A stretch of 64,000 nucleotides of DNA from Bacillus_BD sp050389805 (GTDB lineage: Bacteria; Bacillota; Bacilli; Bacillales; Cytobacillaceae): contig NZ_CP130945.1 of the NCBI RefSeq assembly GCF_050389805.1, positions 4,836,001 through 4,900,000 on the forward strand. Direction: 5' to 3'. The notes under the pieces were generated by a model that saw only the letters and a list, made by a program, of their open reading frames with translations, was not told the DNA's origin and did no database searches. Made by a program: the position numbers and the translations under genes. Every line of letters starts with the position of its first letter. Within the stretch, counting starts at the first letter, position 1. This document shows positions 46,071-54,874 of this stretch, piece by piece.

Positions 46071-48674
46071 TTAAATCCCTTTATATGCTTTACGATAGAT
46101 CTCAGCAAGCTCTGACACAAGTGGCAGTTTAGGATTTGCTGTTGTACATTGATCTTCGAAGGCACGATCCGCTAATACGTCTACTTGTTGTTCAAACTCT
46201 CTCTTTTCAATTCCTTGAGATTCGAGGCTCATTGGAATATTTAATTCTTTTGCTAAAGAAATAATGGCTCCAACGAGACTCTCGACTCCTTCCGCCGTTG
46301 TCTTTGATGGCAATCCTAGTATTCTAGCAATTTCTGCATAGCGTTCATCAGCAATATAATGTTCATATTTTGGCCAGGTTGCCAATTTTTTCGGCTTTGT
46401 TGCATTGTAGCGTATTACATGCGGTAAAAGGATCGTATTGGCACGTCCGTGCGGAACATGGTACGCTGCGCCAAGTTTATGGGCTAAGCTGTGGTTAATG
46501 CCAAGGAAAGCATTCGAGAAAGCCATACCCGCTATTGCAGAAGCATTATGCATTTTTTCCCTTGCCTCTTCGTCGTTACCATTCTTATAGGCTCTAGGCA
46601 AATATCGAAACACCAATTGTATCGCTTTAATGGCAAGACCATCTGTATAGTCGTTCGCCATAACCGACACGTAAGCTTCGATCGCATGTGTCAATACATC
46701 CATCCCTGTATCAGCCGTTACTGATTTTGGAAGGGTCATGATGAATTGAGGGTCAATAATCGCGATATCCGGTGTTAATTCATAATCGGCTAATGGATAT
46801 TTCATATTGTTGACCTTATCAGAAATAACCGCAAATGAAGTCATCTCTGAACCGGTTCCAGACGTTGTTGGAATCGCTACAAGCTTTGCCTTTGTACCAA
46901 GCTGCGGATACTTAATAACCCGTTTACGAATATCCATAAATTTTTGTTTTAACTGGAAGAAGTCAGCTTCTGGGTGTTCGTAAAATAACCACATGCCCTT
47001 TGCGGCATCCATTGCCGAACCCCCACCTAGCGCAATGATGACATCAGGCTGAAATTCCTCCATCATCTTTGTTCCATTCATGACGGTTTCAATCGAAGGA
47101 TCGGGTTCAACTTGTGAAAATATTTGATAGTGAACGTTATTTGGATTCCGCTCAAGATAATAAACAATTTTATCGACATAGCCGAATTGGACCATCGACG
47201 GATCGGTCACAATCATTGCTTTAGAGATTCCTTGCATGACTCCTAAATATTGAATCGAATTTTTCTCAAAATAAATTTTTGGTGGAATTTTAAACCATTG
47301 CATATTATTATTCCTTCTCGCCATTTTCTTAATATTAATCAGGTGTGCAGCCGTCACATTCACTGAGATTGAGTTGCCGCCATATGATCCACATCCTAAT
47401 GTCAATGATGGGGTATTCGCATTATAAATATCACCAATGCCTCCTTGGGAAGAAGGAGAATTTGTAATAATTCGACCGGCTTTCATTCTTCTAGCAAATT
47501 CATTAAGAACGTCCCTGTTCGTAGAATGAATAACAGCAGAGTGACCAAGACCCCCAAATTCAAGCATTTCTTCTGCACATTTCATTCCTTCCTCTGTGGA
47601 ATGAACCTTATAGCAGGCAAGAACAGGACTTAGTTTTTCACGAGATAAAGGAAAGTCAGGTCCGACTCCAGCCAATTCAGCAATGAGAATTTTTGTATCC
47701 TCTGCAACCTGGATCCCTGCCATTTCAGCAATCTTGCTTGCTGTTTGTCCAACAATCGCTGCATTAACCGTACAAGTACGCTCATTAATCACTAGTTTTT
47801 CTACTTTTGCCTTTTCCTCTACTGATAGAAAATAGCAGCCAAGTTTAATTAATTCCCTTTTTGTCTCCTCATAAATTTCTTTATCGATAATGACCGCTTG
47901 CTCTGAAGCACAAATCATCCCATTATCGAAGGTTTTTGATAAAACAAGATCATTTACCGCCCGTTTAAGATTGGCTGATTTTTCAATATAACAAGGAACA
48001 TTACCAGGACCCACTCCAATAGCTGGTTTTCCTGAACTATAAGCTGATTTAACCATTCCCGAACCACCGGTTGCTAGGATGAGAGAAATACCAGGGTGTG
48101 TCATCAACTGTTGGGTGGCTTCCATCGATGGAGCCTCAACCCATTGAATACTATGCCGTGGTGCCCCTGCTTTAATCGCCGCATCCCGTAATACTCTCGC
48201 TGCTTCACTTGAGCATTTTTGTGCAGATGGGTGAAAAGCAAAGATGATCGGGTTCCGGGCTTTAATCGCGATTAATATCTTAAACATCGTCGTGGATGTA
48301 GGATTGGTTACCGGTGTTACTGCACAGATCACGCCAATAGGGTCTGCGATCTCCACAATTCCTTCTAATGGATCTTCATGAATCACTCCAACTGTAGGCT
48401 CGTCTTTTATGCTATTCCATATGTACTCCGTTGCGAATAAGTTCTTGATGATTTTATCTTCATAAACTCCTCGTTTAGTTTCCTCGACTGCAAGTTTTGC
48501 TAAAGGCATGTGCTGGTCCAATCCCGCTATCGCCATTCCCTTTACAATTTGATCAATTTGTTTTTGATCAAATTGTTTAAATTCCTTTAAGGCCTTTTCA
48601 GCGTTGGAAACCAATTCGTTAATCTTATTTAATACAACCTTTCCTTGTGTGAGTTCTGCTTCTTTAATAGCCAT
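46071..48674 (-). CDS. adhE: Bifunctional acetaldehyde-CoA / alcohol dehydrogenase
   Basis: AdhE reduces acetyl-CoA to acetaldehyde and then to ethanol, recycling NADH in fermentation. The 867-residue protein has an N-terminal CoA-acylating aldehyde dehydrogenase with catalytic Cys in FDNGMICASEQAV (about 243-255). A C-terminal iron-dependent alcohol dehydrogenase follows (ALGGGSAMDAAKGMW, GINHSLAHKLGAAYHVPHGRAN with metal His residues). It assembles into spirosome filaments in known cases. The start has AAAGGAGG. Candidate redox operators lie just upstream. A dead fragment of a second adhE copy lies at 41.2 kb. Confidence 0.97.
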   Translation of the reverse strand: MAIKEAELTQGKVVLNKINELVSNAEKALKEFKQFDQKQIDQIVKGMAIAGLDQHMPLAKLAVEETKRGVYEDKIIKNLFATEYIWNSIKDEPTVGVIHEDPLEGIVEIADPIGVICAVTPVTNPTSTTMFKILIAIKARNPIIFAFHPSAQKCSSEAARVLRDAAIKAGAPRHSIQWVEAPSMEATQQLMTHPGISLILATGGSGMVKSAYSSGKPAIGVGPGNVPCYIEKSANLKRAVNDLVLSKTFDNGMICASEQAVIIDKEIYEETKRELIKLGCYFLSVEEKAKVEKLVINERTCTVNAAIVGQTASKIAEMAGIQVAEDTKILIAELAGVGPDFPLSREKLSPVLACYKVHSTEEGMKCAEEMLEFGGLGHSAVIHSTNRDVLNEFARRMKAGRIITNSPSSQGGIGDIYNANTPSLTLGCGSYGGNSISVNVTAAHLINIKKMARRNNNMQWFKIPPKIYFEKNSIQYLGVMQGISKAMIVTDPSMVQFGYVDKIVYYLERNPNNVHYQIFSQVEPDPSIETVMNGTKMMEEFQPDVIIALGGGSAMDAAKGMWLFYEHPEADFFQLKQKFMDIRKRVIKYPQLGTKAKLVAIPTTSGTGSEMTSFAVISDKVNNMKYPLADYELTPDIAIIDPQFIMTLPKSVTADTGMDVLTHAIEAYVSVMANDYTDGLAIKAIQLVFRYLPRAYKNGNDEEAREKMHNASAIAGMAFSNAFLGINHSLAHKLGAAYHVPHGRANTILLPHVIRYNATKPKKLATWPKYEHYIADERYAEIARILGLPSKTTAEGVESLVGAIISLAKELNIPMSLESQGIEKREFEQQVDVLADRAFEDQCTTANPKLPLVSELAEIYRKAYKGI

Positions 48675-48691
48675 GAATATCCTCCTTTATA

Positions 48692-48783
48692 TTGTGAAAG
48701 ATTGAGCATAATCCTATAAAAAAATAAACCTATTTTGTATTACATGAAAGACCTCCCTTAATGTTTGTGAATAATTGAGCATA
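48692..48783. promoter_or_regulatory. Duplicated TTGTGAANNATTGAGCATA motif upstream of adhE
   Basis: The 19-base word TTGTGAA-AG/TA-ATTGAGCATA occurs twice in direct orientation, at 48692-48710 and 48765-48783, 73 bases apart. TTGTGAA is the left half of the Rex consensus. The exact repetition in an adhE promoter region suggests paired operator sites. Confidence 0.5.
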
Positions 48784-48836
48784 TCTAGTTATGCTTTTGA
48801 TTTTAATACAGAAAAATATCAATTGCAATTCAAATA

Positions 48837-48875
48837 TTGTGAAAACTTTTCACCTGATTGTGATGAATATTACAA
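48837..48875. promoter_or_regulatory. Two Rex/FNR-like dyads between adhE and DUF2935 gene
   Basis: TTGTGAAAACTTTTCACC (48837-48854) and TTGTGATGAATATTACAA (48858-48875) are imperfect inverted repeats. They come close to the Rex site TTGTGAA-N4-TTCACAA and to the FNR site TGTGA-N6-TCACA. Rex represses fermentative genes such as adhE when NADH is low. Which protein binds cannot be told from sequence. Confidence 0.5.
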
Positions 48876-48963
48876 TTCCCTTAAGTATGATTTGCTGTTA
48901 TGCAACATATCTTTTATAGGATTCTTCTTTTTACCTATTTATCCTATAACAGGGGGTTGAACA

Positions 48964-49866
48964 ATGGATCATCAGCACCATATTCCAGGGCATGTGACAT
49001 CCGAGCAGTTTAATCAGATGTTAGTTTCACCCGAAGCATTTGCTGCAAGACCTGAAGCTTTAAGTGAACAATTATTTATTGAACGATCCTTAACCGAAAA
49101 TCGGTTTTGGCTAAGAATCATGAAGGAACATGCCTTCTTCTTAGGGGAAGGTTTTAACCGGAATGATAAACCATTAATTCAACAAGCAGATCGTTTCTAT
49201 CATTTTTTTGAAGAACAGGAAAAAAAGGCGTATCAAATCGCTCCCAATGCCGATTTGATTCGAAGATTTAATGAAGAAAGCATTGAGTTGGTTCATGGTT
49301 TTCGAAACTTTAAACGAAACCTTTTAATTCTCATTGTCAATTGCAAAATCCATGGATTTAACTTTCCACTTCTCGTCGATCATATCGCACGTGAAGCAGA
49401 ATATTTCATGAGAACGCTTAAAAAGTTTAATAAAGGCATTTTAGATCCGATTCAAGATGCGATTATTAGCGAGAATGTTTTTTGGCTAAAGATCATGATG
49501 GAACACTCAAGATTCATTGCTTCCCTGCTCGATCAATCTGAAAGAAATTTAGTAAATACGGCTCGTAAATTTGGGGATGATTTTGAAACACTTCTCAATC
49601 AAGCACGGGATGTAGAATCGATGTTATATCGTAAACAGCCTACCTACCCAATTATCGGTAAGATGAATAAAGATAGCGAATCCGCGACCGAAGAGTTGAG
49701 GGAGTTTAAAAAAACGGGGTTAGAATTAATCAAATCCTGTCAAATTCGCAATGTCATCGATCCTCTTCTAGCAGACCATGTTGTACGAGAAGCCGGCCAT
49801 TTCCTTTTTATGATCAAAATGTTGGAAGAACGACTGGAAACTAAAAAGCGCGAGGAACAACAGTAA
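48964..49866 (+). CDS. DUF2935 family protein (two ferritin-like repeats)
   Basis: The 300-residue protein has two similar halves. Each has an ENxFWL(R/K)IM(K/M)EHxxF motif (ENRFWLRIMKEHAFFLG; ENVFWLKIMMEHSRFIA) and a later DH(I/V)xREAxxF motif (LVDHIAREAEYF; LADHVVREAGHF). The conserved Glu and His residues fit a four-helix metal-binding bundle, as predicted for DUF2935. It is cytosolic; the start has GGGGG. It is divergent from adhE and shares its redox-like operator region, so oxygen or redox control is plausible. Function unproven. Confidence 0.82.
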   Translation: MDHQHHIPGHVTSEQFNQMLVSPEAFAARPEALSEQLFIERSLTENRFWLRIMKEHAFFLGEGFNRNDKPLIQQADRFYHFFEEQEKKAYQIAPNADLIRRFNEESIELVHGFRNFKRNLLILIVNCKIHGFNFPLLVDHIAREAEYFMRTLKKFNKGILDPIQDAIISENVFWLKIMMEHSRFIASLLDQSERNLVNTARKFGDDFETLLNQARDVESMLYRKQPTYPIIGKMNKDSESATEELREFKKTGLELIKSCQIRNVIDPLLADHVVREAGHFLFMIKMLEERLETKKREEQQ

Positions 49867-49906
49867 CCTATGACTGGGAGAGGTAAAATATCATTAAAAT
49901 ATCATT

Positions 49907-49939
49907 AAAAACCAGAGTGGAACCCACTCTGGTTTTTTG
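49907..49939 (+). terminator. Terminator after the DUF2935 gene
   Basis: AAAACCAGAGTGG-AAC-CCACTCTGGTTTTTT, an 11-pair stem followed by a T-run. Confidence 0.93.
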
Positions 49940-50023
49940 CTATAAATCTTCCATTGTTTTATCCTCTTCCTACCCAAAACCATTTACATAGAAACTGTTC
50001 ATTTTTTTTAACGATTCTACCGT

Positions 50024-50043
50024 ATTTTGCCCAAGGGAAATTT
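50024..50043 (+). promoter_or_regulatory. MntR-type box upstream of the CDF exporter
   Basis: ATTTTGCCCAAGGGAAATTT is a dyad that closely resembles the Bacillus MntR box (TTTGCC-TTA-GGAAA type) found at mneP and mneS. It lies about 105 bases before the exporter start, which fits Mn-dependent activation by MntR. Confidence 0.65.
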
Positions 50044-50147
50044 ATTTGCATAGAAATTACTTTTATACATTTGTGAAAAAAGGTTTCTGTAGACCCACAC
50101 GAAATTGCCTTGTTAAGATAGTTACAGAGTTTAGGAGAGGTGATAAT

Positions 50148-51020
50148 ATGGATGATCAACAAAAGTATCGTGATTTAAAACTTGGAGAACGCGGGGCTAT
50201 CATTAGTATTATTGCCTATATTTGTTTATCTGCATTAAAATTAGCGATTGGCTATATGGCGGATTCAGAGGCCCTGAAAGCCGATGGTTTAAACAATACG
50301 ACTGATATTATTGCATCTATTGCCGTTTTAATCGGTTTGAGGCTTTCTCAAAAACCAGCTGATTTAGATCATCCATATGGTCATTGGAAAGCTGAAACCG
50401 TTGCTTCCATGGTAGCTTCTTTTATCATGATGGTAGTAGGGATTCAAGTCTTACATACCGCTATTTCCTCCTTCTTTAAGGGTGGACATACATCCCCTGA
50501 TGTGATTGCGGCATGGACAGGGATTTTTAGCGCGCTCGTCATGTACGGTGTTTACCACTATAATAAGCGCTTAGCTAAGAAGATTAATAGTCAGTCCGTC
50601 ATGGCCGCAGCAAAGGATAACCTTTCAGATGCTTGGGTAAGTATTGGAACAGCTGTGGGTATCTTCGGGTCACAATTCCAAATGGCCTGGCTGGATCCAT
50701 TAGCCGCCGTCATTGTAGGCTTGTTAATTTGTAAAACAGCATGGGATATTTTTCGGGAGGCTTCCCACCAATTGACAGATGGTTTTGACGACGAGGCGAT
50801 TCAATCGTATAAAAAAACCATTTTAAAAACTTATGGTGTCAAGGGAATTAAAGACATTAAGGCGAGAAACTATGGTAATAATCCGGTTGTTGACGTTGTC
50901 ATTTTAGTGAATTCGACAATGGATATTACTAAGGCACATGATGTTTCTACGAATGTGGAACAAGCTTTAACGAAAGAACATGATGTTTATTCTGTTCATG
51001 TTCATGTTGAACCTAATTAA
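50148..51020 (+). CDS. Cation diffusion facilitator exporter, probably Mn(II)
   Basis: The 290-residue protein has six transmembrane helices and a C-terminal cytosolic ferredoxin-like domain, as in all CDF exporters. The metal sites read DGLNNTTD in helix 2 and DNLSDAW in helix 5, and HPYGHWKAET follows helix 2. This pattern is typical of Bacillus Mn exporters MneP/MneS, not Zn-type HxxxD sites. The ATG at 50148 follows GGAGAGGTG. The MntR-like box upstream supports manganese. Single-gene unit. Confidence 0.87.
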   Translation: MDDQQKYRDLKLGERGAIISIIAYICLSALKLAIGYMADSEALKADGLNNTTDIIASIAVLIGLRLSQKPADLDHPYGHWKAETVASMVASFIMMVVGIQVLHTAISSFFKGGHTSPDVIAAWTGIFSALVMYGVYHYNKRLAKKINSQSVMAAAKDNLSDAWVSIGTAVGIFGSQFQMAWLDPLAAVIVGLLICKTAWDIFREASHQLTDGFDDEAIQSYKKTILKTYGVKGIKDIKARNYGNNPVVDVVILVNSTMDITKAHDVSTNVEQALTKEHDVYSVHVHVEPN

Positions 51021-51146
51021 TCATTTCTAATAAAATCCTATAATACTAACAACAAAAACTACCATATAAATAATATTTGGTAGTTTTTGTTATATATGGA
51101 AATTGGTCAAAAATAGGGAACAGTCCACTGTCCCCTTATCTCTATG

Positions 51147-51854
51147 TTACTTATGAAAATTTAATTCTTTCGTCTCCTGTACCGGCGATCTGCTAAAAAC
51201 TTTAGTTTCCTGCGATTGATCCAGCATAATACTATAATTACAAATGGCATCCACATCATTTCGATCATGTGTAACCATGATGCAAGTCATACCTGCTTTT
51301 TTTAGGATAACCCCGAGTTCCTCCCGAATAGACGCTTTTAAGTCCGCATCGAGGTTACTAAAAGGTTCATCCAGTAACAATACATTCGGCTTGGGTGCAA
51401 GCGCTCTTGCTAACGCGACTCTCTGCTGCTGTCCACCACTTAACTCATGTGGATATCTGTCCCCGAAATTCTCCATGTGTACAAGTTCAAGCATCTCATC
51501 AACACGCTGCCTTCGTTCCTTCCGTGGCATACGGGATAACCCAAAAAGAATATTATCCTTGACCGTCATATGAGGAAACAGGGCATAGTCTTGAAAAACC
51601 ATCCCAACCCCTCTATCCTCTGGGTGTATAAATTCCTTTTCGCTGACAACCGTATGTCCCGCAATTTTGATCGTTCCCTTCAACGGCAACTCAAGGCCTG
51701 CAATTAACCGGAGGATGGTACTTTTTCCGCTACCACTTTGTCCTAAGATGCCAACGATTTCCCCTTTTTCGATTGAAAAGGAAAGATCATTAATCACTGG
51801 AGCCTCTTTTCGGGAATATGAAAAAGTAAGACCTTCTACATCTACAATACTCAT
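51147..51854 (-). CDS. Ferric iron ABC importer, ATPase subunit
   Basis: The 235-residue protein has Walker A GQSGSGKST (about 38-46), LSGGQQQRVALARAL, LLLDEPFSNLD and the switch His in VTHDRND. It is shorter than FbpC proteins because the C-terminal regulatory domain is nearly absent. The start overlaps the permease stop by four bases (ATGA), so the two are coupled. It completes a substrate-binding protein/permease/ATPase operon behind a Fur box, giving iron as substrate. Confidence 0.9.
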   Translation of the reverse strand: MSIVDVEGLTFSYSRKEAPVINDLSFSIEKGEIVGILGQSGSGKSTILRLIAGLELPLKGTIKIAGHTVVSEKEFIHPEDRGVGMVFQDYALFPHMTVKDNILFGLSRMPRKERRQRVDEMLELVHMENFGDRYPHELSGGQQQRVALARALAPKPNVLLLDEPFSNLDADLKASIREELGVILKKAGMTCIMVTHDRNDVDAICNYSIMLDQSQETKVFSRSPVQETKELNFHK

Positions 51855-53497
51855 TGTTTCACCTTCTTACTTATCATTTGTAACAATACAATCGATAGTA
51901 TACTAATCGCTATAATTAAAAGAGAAGAGATCGAAGCCTCATAGATTTGCTCATCATTTGCATATTGATAGGTTTTGGTGGCCAATGTTTCAAAGTTAAA
52001 AGGTCTTAATAACAAGGCCAATGGCAACTCTTTACATATTTCAACGAATGTGATCACAAAGCCGCTAATGATCGATCCTTTAATTAAGGGAAGATCGACT
52101 TTAAAAAACGTTTTCGTTACACCTAGTCCAAGCATTCTGGAAGCTTCCAAATATTTTGTTCCTATTTTCTCAAATCCAACTTCAACTGCATTAAATCCGG
52201 TTGCCATAAATCGAATAAAATAGCCGACAATTAACATGATTAACGACAAACTTAAAATGAGGGGTGCTTCCCCTAATCCCATATAGGAGTACAAGGGGGC
52301 GAGCCACTCATCCAGTGAGATAAAAACAGCCAGCACGCCAATCGCAATAATCGGTCCAGGAATTGAGTAACCCGTTGTCACTGATTTTGATAAGATAAAT
52401 GAAAAGGTAGAATGAGTTCGGTTAATATTTGCTACCACAATTGAAAAAATCAAAATCATGACAGTTGATATCACTGCCACATATAAAGTTTGATTAATCA
52501 AAGTCAAGAATGCTGGATCCCACACTTTTTCAAAAGTCATTACTGCCCAAAATATCAACTGTACGAGGGGAATGAGAAATCCAATTAAAAAGATCATACT
52601 GCAATACCCGAAAGCTGCTATACCTCTCGCTCCTTTGAGCTTAACAGGGACAAGAGGTCTTGATTTACTACTTAAATGATATCGCCGACCTTGTCTAAGT
52701 AATCTTTCCAATATAAAGATTCCCACAATAATCAACATCAACCACGCAGCCAATCTCATCGCTGAATGGACATCGTACATTCTAAACCATGTTTGAAAAA
52801 TAGCCGTCGTAATGGTGTGAATTCCTAAAAAGCTAGTCACCCCATAATCTCCTAGTACTTCGTAGATGACTAAAACGGTCCCTCCGATGATCGCAGGTCT
52901 TGATAGAGGAAGTACCACTCTAAAAAAAACAGATAATGGTTTACCTCCTAATAACCTTGCGCTCTCAATATAGGATGTACTTTGATTTTCAAGAAACGCT
53001 CTGGTAATCATGTACACATACGGATACAAAAACAATGTAAAGATAAAAACAGCTCCAGGAATTCCTGCAACAGTCAGCCATTCTGGATTTATTTGATAGT
53101 CAAATTGATTTCTTAATGTTGATTGAATGACTCCTGTATAGCCCAACATGGTTCGATACGTATAGGTGGCGATAAAAGTTGGAATTGTTAAAGGTAGCAT
53201 TAGTCCCCATCGAAAAAATCGTTTGAGAGGAAAATCATAGGCCGCAATCAGCCAAGCTAAACTAACTCCTAAAAAGGTTGTAAGAATACTGGTCAGCACG
53301 ACAAGTATAAGGGTATTTGCTACATAATTTTTCAATAGATACTGACGAATATGTAACCAGTTTTCATTCGGTTCTTGAAAAATTGAAGAGAAAATAAAAA
53401 GGATAGGCAGTAGAATCACTACTGCCCCAACGATACTCAAAAACCACCAACCGTTAAACTCTTTTTTAATTTTACGTTTAATCAGTTCTGTTTTCAT
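51851..53497 (-). CDS. Ferric iron ABC importer, fused permease (FbpB type)
   Basis: The 548-residue inner-membrane protein has two permease halves of about six helices each, both with the binding-protein-dependent EAA-like loop: IESARLLGGKPLSVFFRVVLP (about 177-197) and LEASRMLGLGVTKTFFKVDLP (about 438-458). These loops dock the ATPase. FbpB, SfuB and FutB share this fused layout. The gene lies two bases after the binding-protein gene in the operon. Confidence 0.92.
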   Translation of the reverse strand: MKTELIKRKIKKEFNGWWFLSIVGAVVILLPILFIFSSIFQEPNENWLHIRQYLLKNYVANTLILVVLTSILTTFLGVSLAWLIAAYDFPLKRFFRWGLMLPLTIPTFIATYTYRTMLGYTGVIQSTLRNQFDYQINPEWLTVAGIPGAVFIFTLFLYPYVYMITRAFLENQSTSYIESARLLGGKPLSVFFRVVLPLSRPAIIGGTVLVIYEVLGDYGVTSFLGIHTITTAIFQTWFRMYDVHSAMRLAAWLMLIIVGIFILERLLRQGRRYHLSSKSRPLVPVKLKGARGIAAFGYCSMIFLIGFLIPLVQLIFWAVMTFEKVWDPAFLTLINQTLYVAVISTVMILIFSIVVANINRTHSTFSFILSKSVTTGYSIPGPIIAIGVLAVFISLDEWLAPLYSYMGLGEAPLILSLSLIMLIVGYFIRFMATGFNAVEVGFEKIGTKYLEASRMLGLGVTKTFFKVDLPLIKGSIISGFVITFVEICKELPLALLLRPFNFETLATKTYQYANDEQIYEASISSLLIIAISILSIVLLQMISKKVKQ

Positions 53498-53499
53498 TT

Positions 53500-54576
53500 T
53501 TACTTCCAGCCTGTTTTATTAAAGATTTCGATTGCCTTTTTATTATGCTCCCCTAAAGTATCAAAATTTAATTCTTGTATTTTGAAATCTCCCCAGCCCT
53601 CTAGTAATTCCGGCTTAGCCGCTTCAGGATTTACAGGAAACTCATAATTTTGAGCTGATAAGAGTTCCTGAGCTTCGGCACTTGTCATGTACTCAATTAA
53701 TTTAATCGCATTTTCTTTATTTTTACTATGTTTGGTTAAACCAATTCCACTAATATTAACATGTGTTCCATTCGTTTCTTGGTTCGGGAAGAACACTCCA
53801 ATACTATCAGCCACTTTTCTATCTTCAGGATCTTCAGAATTAGCTAGTAAACCAACATAGTATGTGTTCATGATTGCTACATCACCTGTTCCTGCAGCAA
53901 TGGCTTTCGCTTGATCACGGTCACCGCCATCCGGCTGACGGGCAAAATTGTTTACGATTCCTTGTGACCATTGTTCTGCTTTTTCTTCACCGTTTAATTC
54001 AATGAACGATGCCAATAAAGATTGGTTATATAAACTTGTTGAAGAACGAACTAATACTTTGCCCTTCCATTTATCACTTGTTAAGTCTTCATAAGTAGAC
54101 AATTCTTCTGGTGAAACTCTGTCTTTTGAATAGGCGATAATACGTGCTCTTGTTGCCAATCCAATCCAGTTATTATCAGTATCCCTCATATTTTCAGGAA
54201 CGTTTTCATTAATTACGTCTGAAGTAACCGGTTGAAGAATGTCATTCTGTTTAGCATTAGCCAAGACCCCGCCATCTACTGTTACAAATAAATCAGCTGA
54301 TGTGCTTTCGCCTTCACGCTTGATTCTCTCGATCAGCTCTTCAGCTTCCCCTTTTACTACATTTACTTCAATGCCAGTTTCTTCTGTGAAATTTTTATAA
54401 ATTTCATCATCTACTTCGTAATGTCTGGCCGTATAAATATTCACTTCTTGTTTTTCAGGTTTGGAGGCTGCTTCATCACCTGATTTGTCACTTTGGTTTG
54501 CTGCCCCACAACCAGCTAGTCCAATCGCTAAAACGGAACTAACTAGGAAAGGCTTGAATAATTTTGATAGATTCAT
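53500..54576 (-). CDS. Ferric iron ABC importer, substrate-binding lipoprotein
   Basis: A 358-residue lipoprotein with lipobox LAGC (residue ~23) and a periplasmic-binding-protein type II fold of the FbpA/FutA family: VNIYTARHYEVDDEIY at the start of the mature domain and a TYYVGLLA segment with the paired Tyr residues that bind Fe(III). The ATG at 54576 is used; a longer frame to 54630 crosses the Fur box and is unlikely. It is the first gene of the operon. Confidence 0.92.
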   Translation of the reverse strand: MNLSKLFKPFLVSSVLAIGLAGCGAANQSDKSGDEAASKPEKQEVNIYTARHYEVDDEIYKNFTEETGIEVNVVKGEAEELIERIKREGESTSADLFVTVDGGVLANAKQNDILQPVTSDVINENVPENMRDTDNNWIGLATRARIIAYSKDRVSPEELSTYEDLTSDKWKGKVLVRSSTSLYNQSLLASFIELNGEEKAEQWSQGIVNNFARQPDGGDRDQAKAIAAGTGDVAIMNTYYVGLLANSEDPEDRKVADSIGVFFPNQETNGTHVNISGIGLTKHSKNKENAIKLIEYMTSAEAQELLSAQNYEFPVNPEAAKPELLEGWGDFKIQELNFDTLGEHNKKAIEIFNKTGWK

Positions 54577-54614
54577 GATCGTATCTCCTTTTCCTTCAAG
54601 TAGAATATTGAAAC

Positions 54615-54629
54615 TGATAATCATTATCA
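54615..54629 (-). promoter_or_regulatory. Fur box
   Basis: TGATAATCATTATCA is a perfect 7-1-7 Fur box. It lies 39 bases before the start of the iron-binding protein gene, so the operon should be repressed by Fur when iron is plentiful. The rest of the gap 54577-54874 holds AT-rich DNA only. Confidence 0.95.
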
Positions 54630-54874
54630 ATTACTATATTTTTATTTTACAAACATACCTATTATCTGTCAACAGAAAATTTATACATATTGCGACTTTT
54701 TTAAATATTCCTATCATATTGATGATATTTACTCGGTCTATATTTACCTCTACCTTCACCTCCTTTTTCCTTTCAGTTTTTATTTAAACAGCCCTTCCAT
54801 CTCTGAGTATGATTTTTACAATGATGGAAATCCTTATAGCAGGATTGTTAAAAGTTTAAAATGGAGGGTTTATT

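Noticed and set aside
46071..48674. adhE split into two genes
   Set aside because: The frame is continuous for 867 codons with both domains intact.
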